A stretch of 64,000 nt of DNA, from positions 62,001-126,000 of the forward strand of contig OENT01000090.1 in the NCBI GenBank assembly GCA_900239685.1, written 5' to 3'. This document shows, one piece after another, positions 62,424 to 64,000 of the stretch. The notes under the pieces were generated by a model. That model worked only from the letters and a program-made list of their open reading frames with translations. It searched no databases and was not told the origin of the DNA. The translations under genes were made by a program, and so were the position numbers. Position 1 is the stretch's first letter; the number at the start of each line of letters is the position of its first letter. This stretch comes from Rotaria macrura. Lineage: Eukaryota; Rotifera; Eurotatoria; Philodinida; Philodinidae.

Positions 62424-63903
62424 TTAACGTCTCGAACCACAATGAGCACAATATCTTGCCGATACATTATTGAATGTAGCACCACATTCACCACATCGAA
62501 CAGCTGTTGGTGGTGGTAGTGGTGGCCGTCCGATAGCTGTTGGTCTCGTAGAATTGTACTGATGATTATTGCTATTGTTATATCTTGTATCACCATATGA
62601 AGAAGCAACAGGTTTGGCCGGTGATGTCCGACGCACAGGTGAGCTATAGTCATCAGTTCGTTGGCGTGCACGTACATTTAAATGTGTGTTCTCTTGTGTG
62701 CGTCCTGTACGCATCAGTGTTGGTTGTTGATAAGAATGATGATTTGGTGGTTCATAATAGTCGTCATCCTTGGTTGATGGCAAATAAGAGAACATCAATC
62801 GCCTTTCCCAATACATCCAAATAACTTACTTCTGGTGGATAATATTTTTGCTGTTGTATGGGCTCTGGTTTAGAATTAAAACCGAACAATTTTCTCAAAC
62901 TCCAACCACTGCTATCATTTGTTTTACGTGGTGGTGCTGGCGGTGGCAGTGGTTGCTGATGGCTAAACATTAGAATTAAATTAGAACTAAAACCAAAAGA
63001 AGTTCTTTGTAAACACATGCTCGGGTAGATTTCGTCGAACAATCATAGGAGCAGAATTGCTATGTTTGTAACCATTACTATAAACATCGTGTGAACCTGA
63101 ATATGCACTTGTACTATATAACTGTTGCGGACGATCTTGAGTTGATTTTTGTGGTGGAAGTGTTCTTCCCTACACGACGAATTTTTCAGAATATATATTA
63201 TTCATTTTTAAAATGACTAGTTGTGTAATTCTACCCGGTCAAGTTGCTGATTTGATCTAGAGGGCTGCACTTGCTTTCGATCCTTTTGCGTCTGGCAACT
63301 AAATCAATGAAAAATATGTTTATGTATGTAAGATTATTTTTTCGTCTATGAAAATAAAAATTGTTATTACAATGGAATATGCCGTTGAGCAGCATGTTTG
63401 TTAAAATTGCGATGGCAATGTGGGCAATTAACATAATCTTAATAAATAATTTAACAATGAGGAAAAGAAATGAAGAAAAATTAATCAACCTGATGGAACT
63501 TCACTTGGTCTAAATGCAGGCAATGGTCCACCTTGCTTCATGGCAAGAGTTACCGAGCGAGCCTCTCGAATAGATTGTATCAAGTACTTATGTTTTTCTC
63601 TCCAATTTGCTTTCGATCCATTCTTTGACTATAAGTGGTCAACAATAAAATAAATTATTAATCGTTCATTCATCTATGTTCTTACCTTATCTTCTTGTGC
63701 TCTAACTTCTCCATTATAAACCTAACGTTTAAAAAAATTTTCTTCAAATTATATTCAATCAAGAACATCATCTATATCATTACTTGTGCTGTTCTTCTAG
63801 TTGCTTTGTATGGCACATCAGAACCAGTAGCGCGTTGTTTGCCTGCATCAAATACTTTTCTTTTTTTATTTGAAACTTGTCGACATATCGTCTGATGTTT
63901 GCT
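62424..63903 (-). CDS. ZC2HC1 (FAM164)-like C2HC zinc-finger protein (5' partial)
   Basis: Exons (minus strand) 63903-63784, 63721-63686, 63628-63490, 63437-63371, 63298-63235, 63169-63015, 62962-62830 and 62768-62424 give 352 aa. The N-terminus lies beyond the right edge. The first exon seen has the tail of zinc finger 1 (KHQTICRQ) and the family block KKRKVFDAGKQRATGSDVP. Next come NWREKHKYLIQSIREAR, then finger 2 (VNCPHCHRNFNKHAAQRHIP plus C, a C2HC site). A disordered Pro/Ser region (PLPPPAPPRKT) follows, and a C-terminal zinc ribbon (VRCGECGATF...RYCAHCGSRR) matches the end of ZC2HC1A. The function of the family is poorly known. The donor at 63014 is chosen for phase; the alternative at 63016 does not fit. 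It converges on SAMTOR. Confidence 0.88.
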
Positions 63904-64000
63904 CTATGATTATAAGATTATTTACAAAACAAGACTTTCAATACTTGATTTATTATTATTAAGTTATATAATCTAGTTGAAATTTCTCTCAGATAGCAGT

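Noticed and set aside
1..64000. tRNA, rRNA, spliced-leader RNA, CRISPR arrays or telomeric repeats
   Set aside because: No B-box-like TTCGAATCC context in a cloverleaf, no rRNA signature, no known spliced-leader sequence and no regularly spaced direct repeats were found by eye.

Overview
This window is eukaryotic nuclear DNA from a small invertebrate. Its genes are split by GT-AG introns. Many introns are about 50-70 bp and a few are 0.8-3.3 kb and loaded with repeats. Base composition is AT-rich and the spacers carry inverted-repeat elements. The conserved proteins are animal ones (U1-C, PSMB2, lysosomal beta-mannosidase, SAMTOR/BMT2, ZC2HC1, PARP14-like). A bdelloid rotifer or a related small spiralian is my best guess from the intron style, the compact same-strand gene runs and the repeat landscape. 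The species cannot be settled from the sequence alone.

Layout. 1-16.2 kb: a same-strand cluster of three PARP-family genes. First comes the 3' part of a macro-WWE-ART mono-ADP-ribosyltransferase (up to 7783). Next is a short CCCH-type protein like the N-terminus of PARP12/ZAP (7970-8935). Last is an RRM/KH-like plus macro-domain protein without any catalytic domain (10006-16168). Its long intron and its 3' flank hold very large, near-perfect inverted repeats. 19.3-19.8 kb: SNRPC (U1-C). 20.9-28.7 kb: a tight same-strand trio of a disordered scaffold-like protein, a TIMM8-type mitochondrial chaperone and proteasome subunit PSMB2. The gaps are 208 and 160 bp, with splice-acceptor-like signals just before the downstream starts, so this may be an operon. 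32.0-34.9 kb: an unrecognised basic, coiled-coil protein. 34.9-44.4 kb: gene-poor, with a TIR element and a possible decayed gene. 44.4-49.2 kb: two minus-strand genes of unknown function, one a long coiled coil with a 21-nt microexon. 53.1-59.3 kb: MANBA, whose first intron holds a hAT-like fold-back element and a smaller MITE. 61.1-63.9 kb: SAMTOR/BMT2 facing a ZC2HC1-like zinc-finger gene that runs off the right edge.

Exon structures were worked out by hand from reading frame, splice dinucleotides and phase. In each complete multi-exon model the exon lengths sum to a whole number of codons. For conserved genes the spliced protein was also compared with family features recalled from general knowledge, since no database was available. 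The least familiar material is the three-gene PARP/macro cluster with its long inverted repeats (a plausible intronic dsRNA source), the putative operon, and coding-like islands in the 35.9-37.2 kb region and antisense in the first PARP gene.
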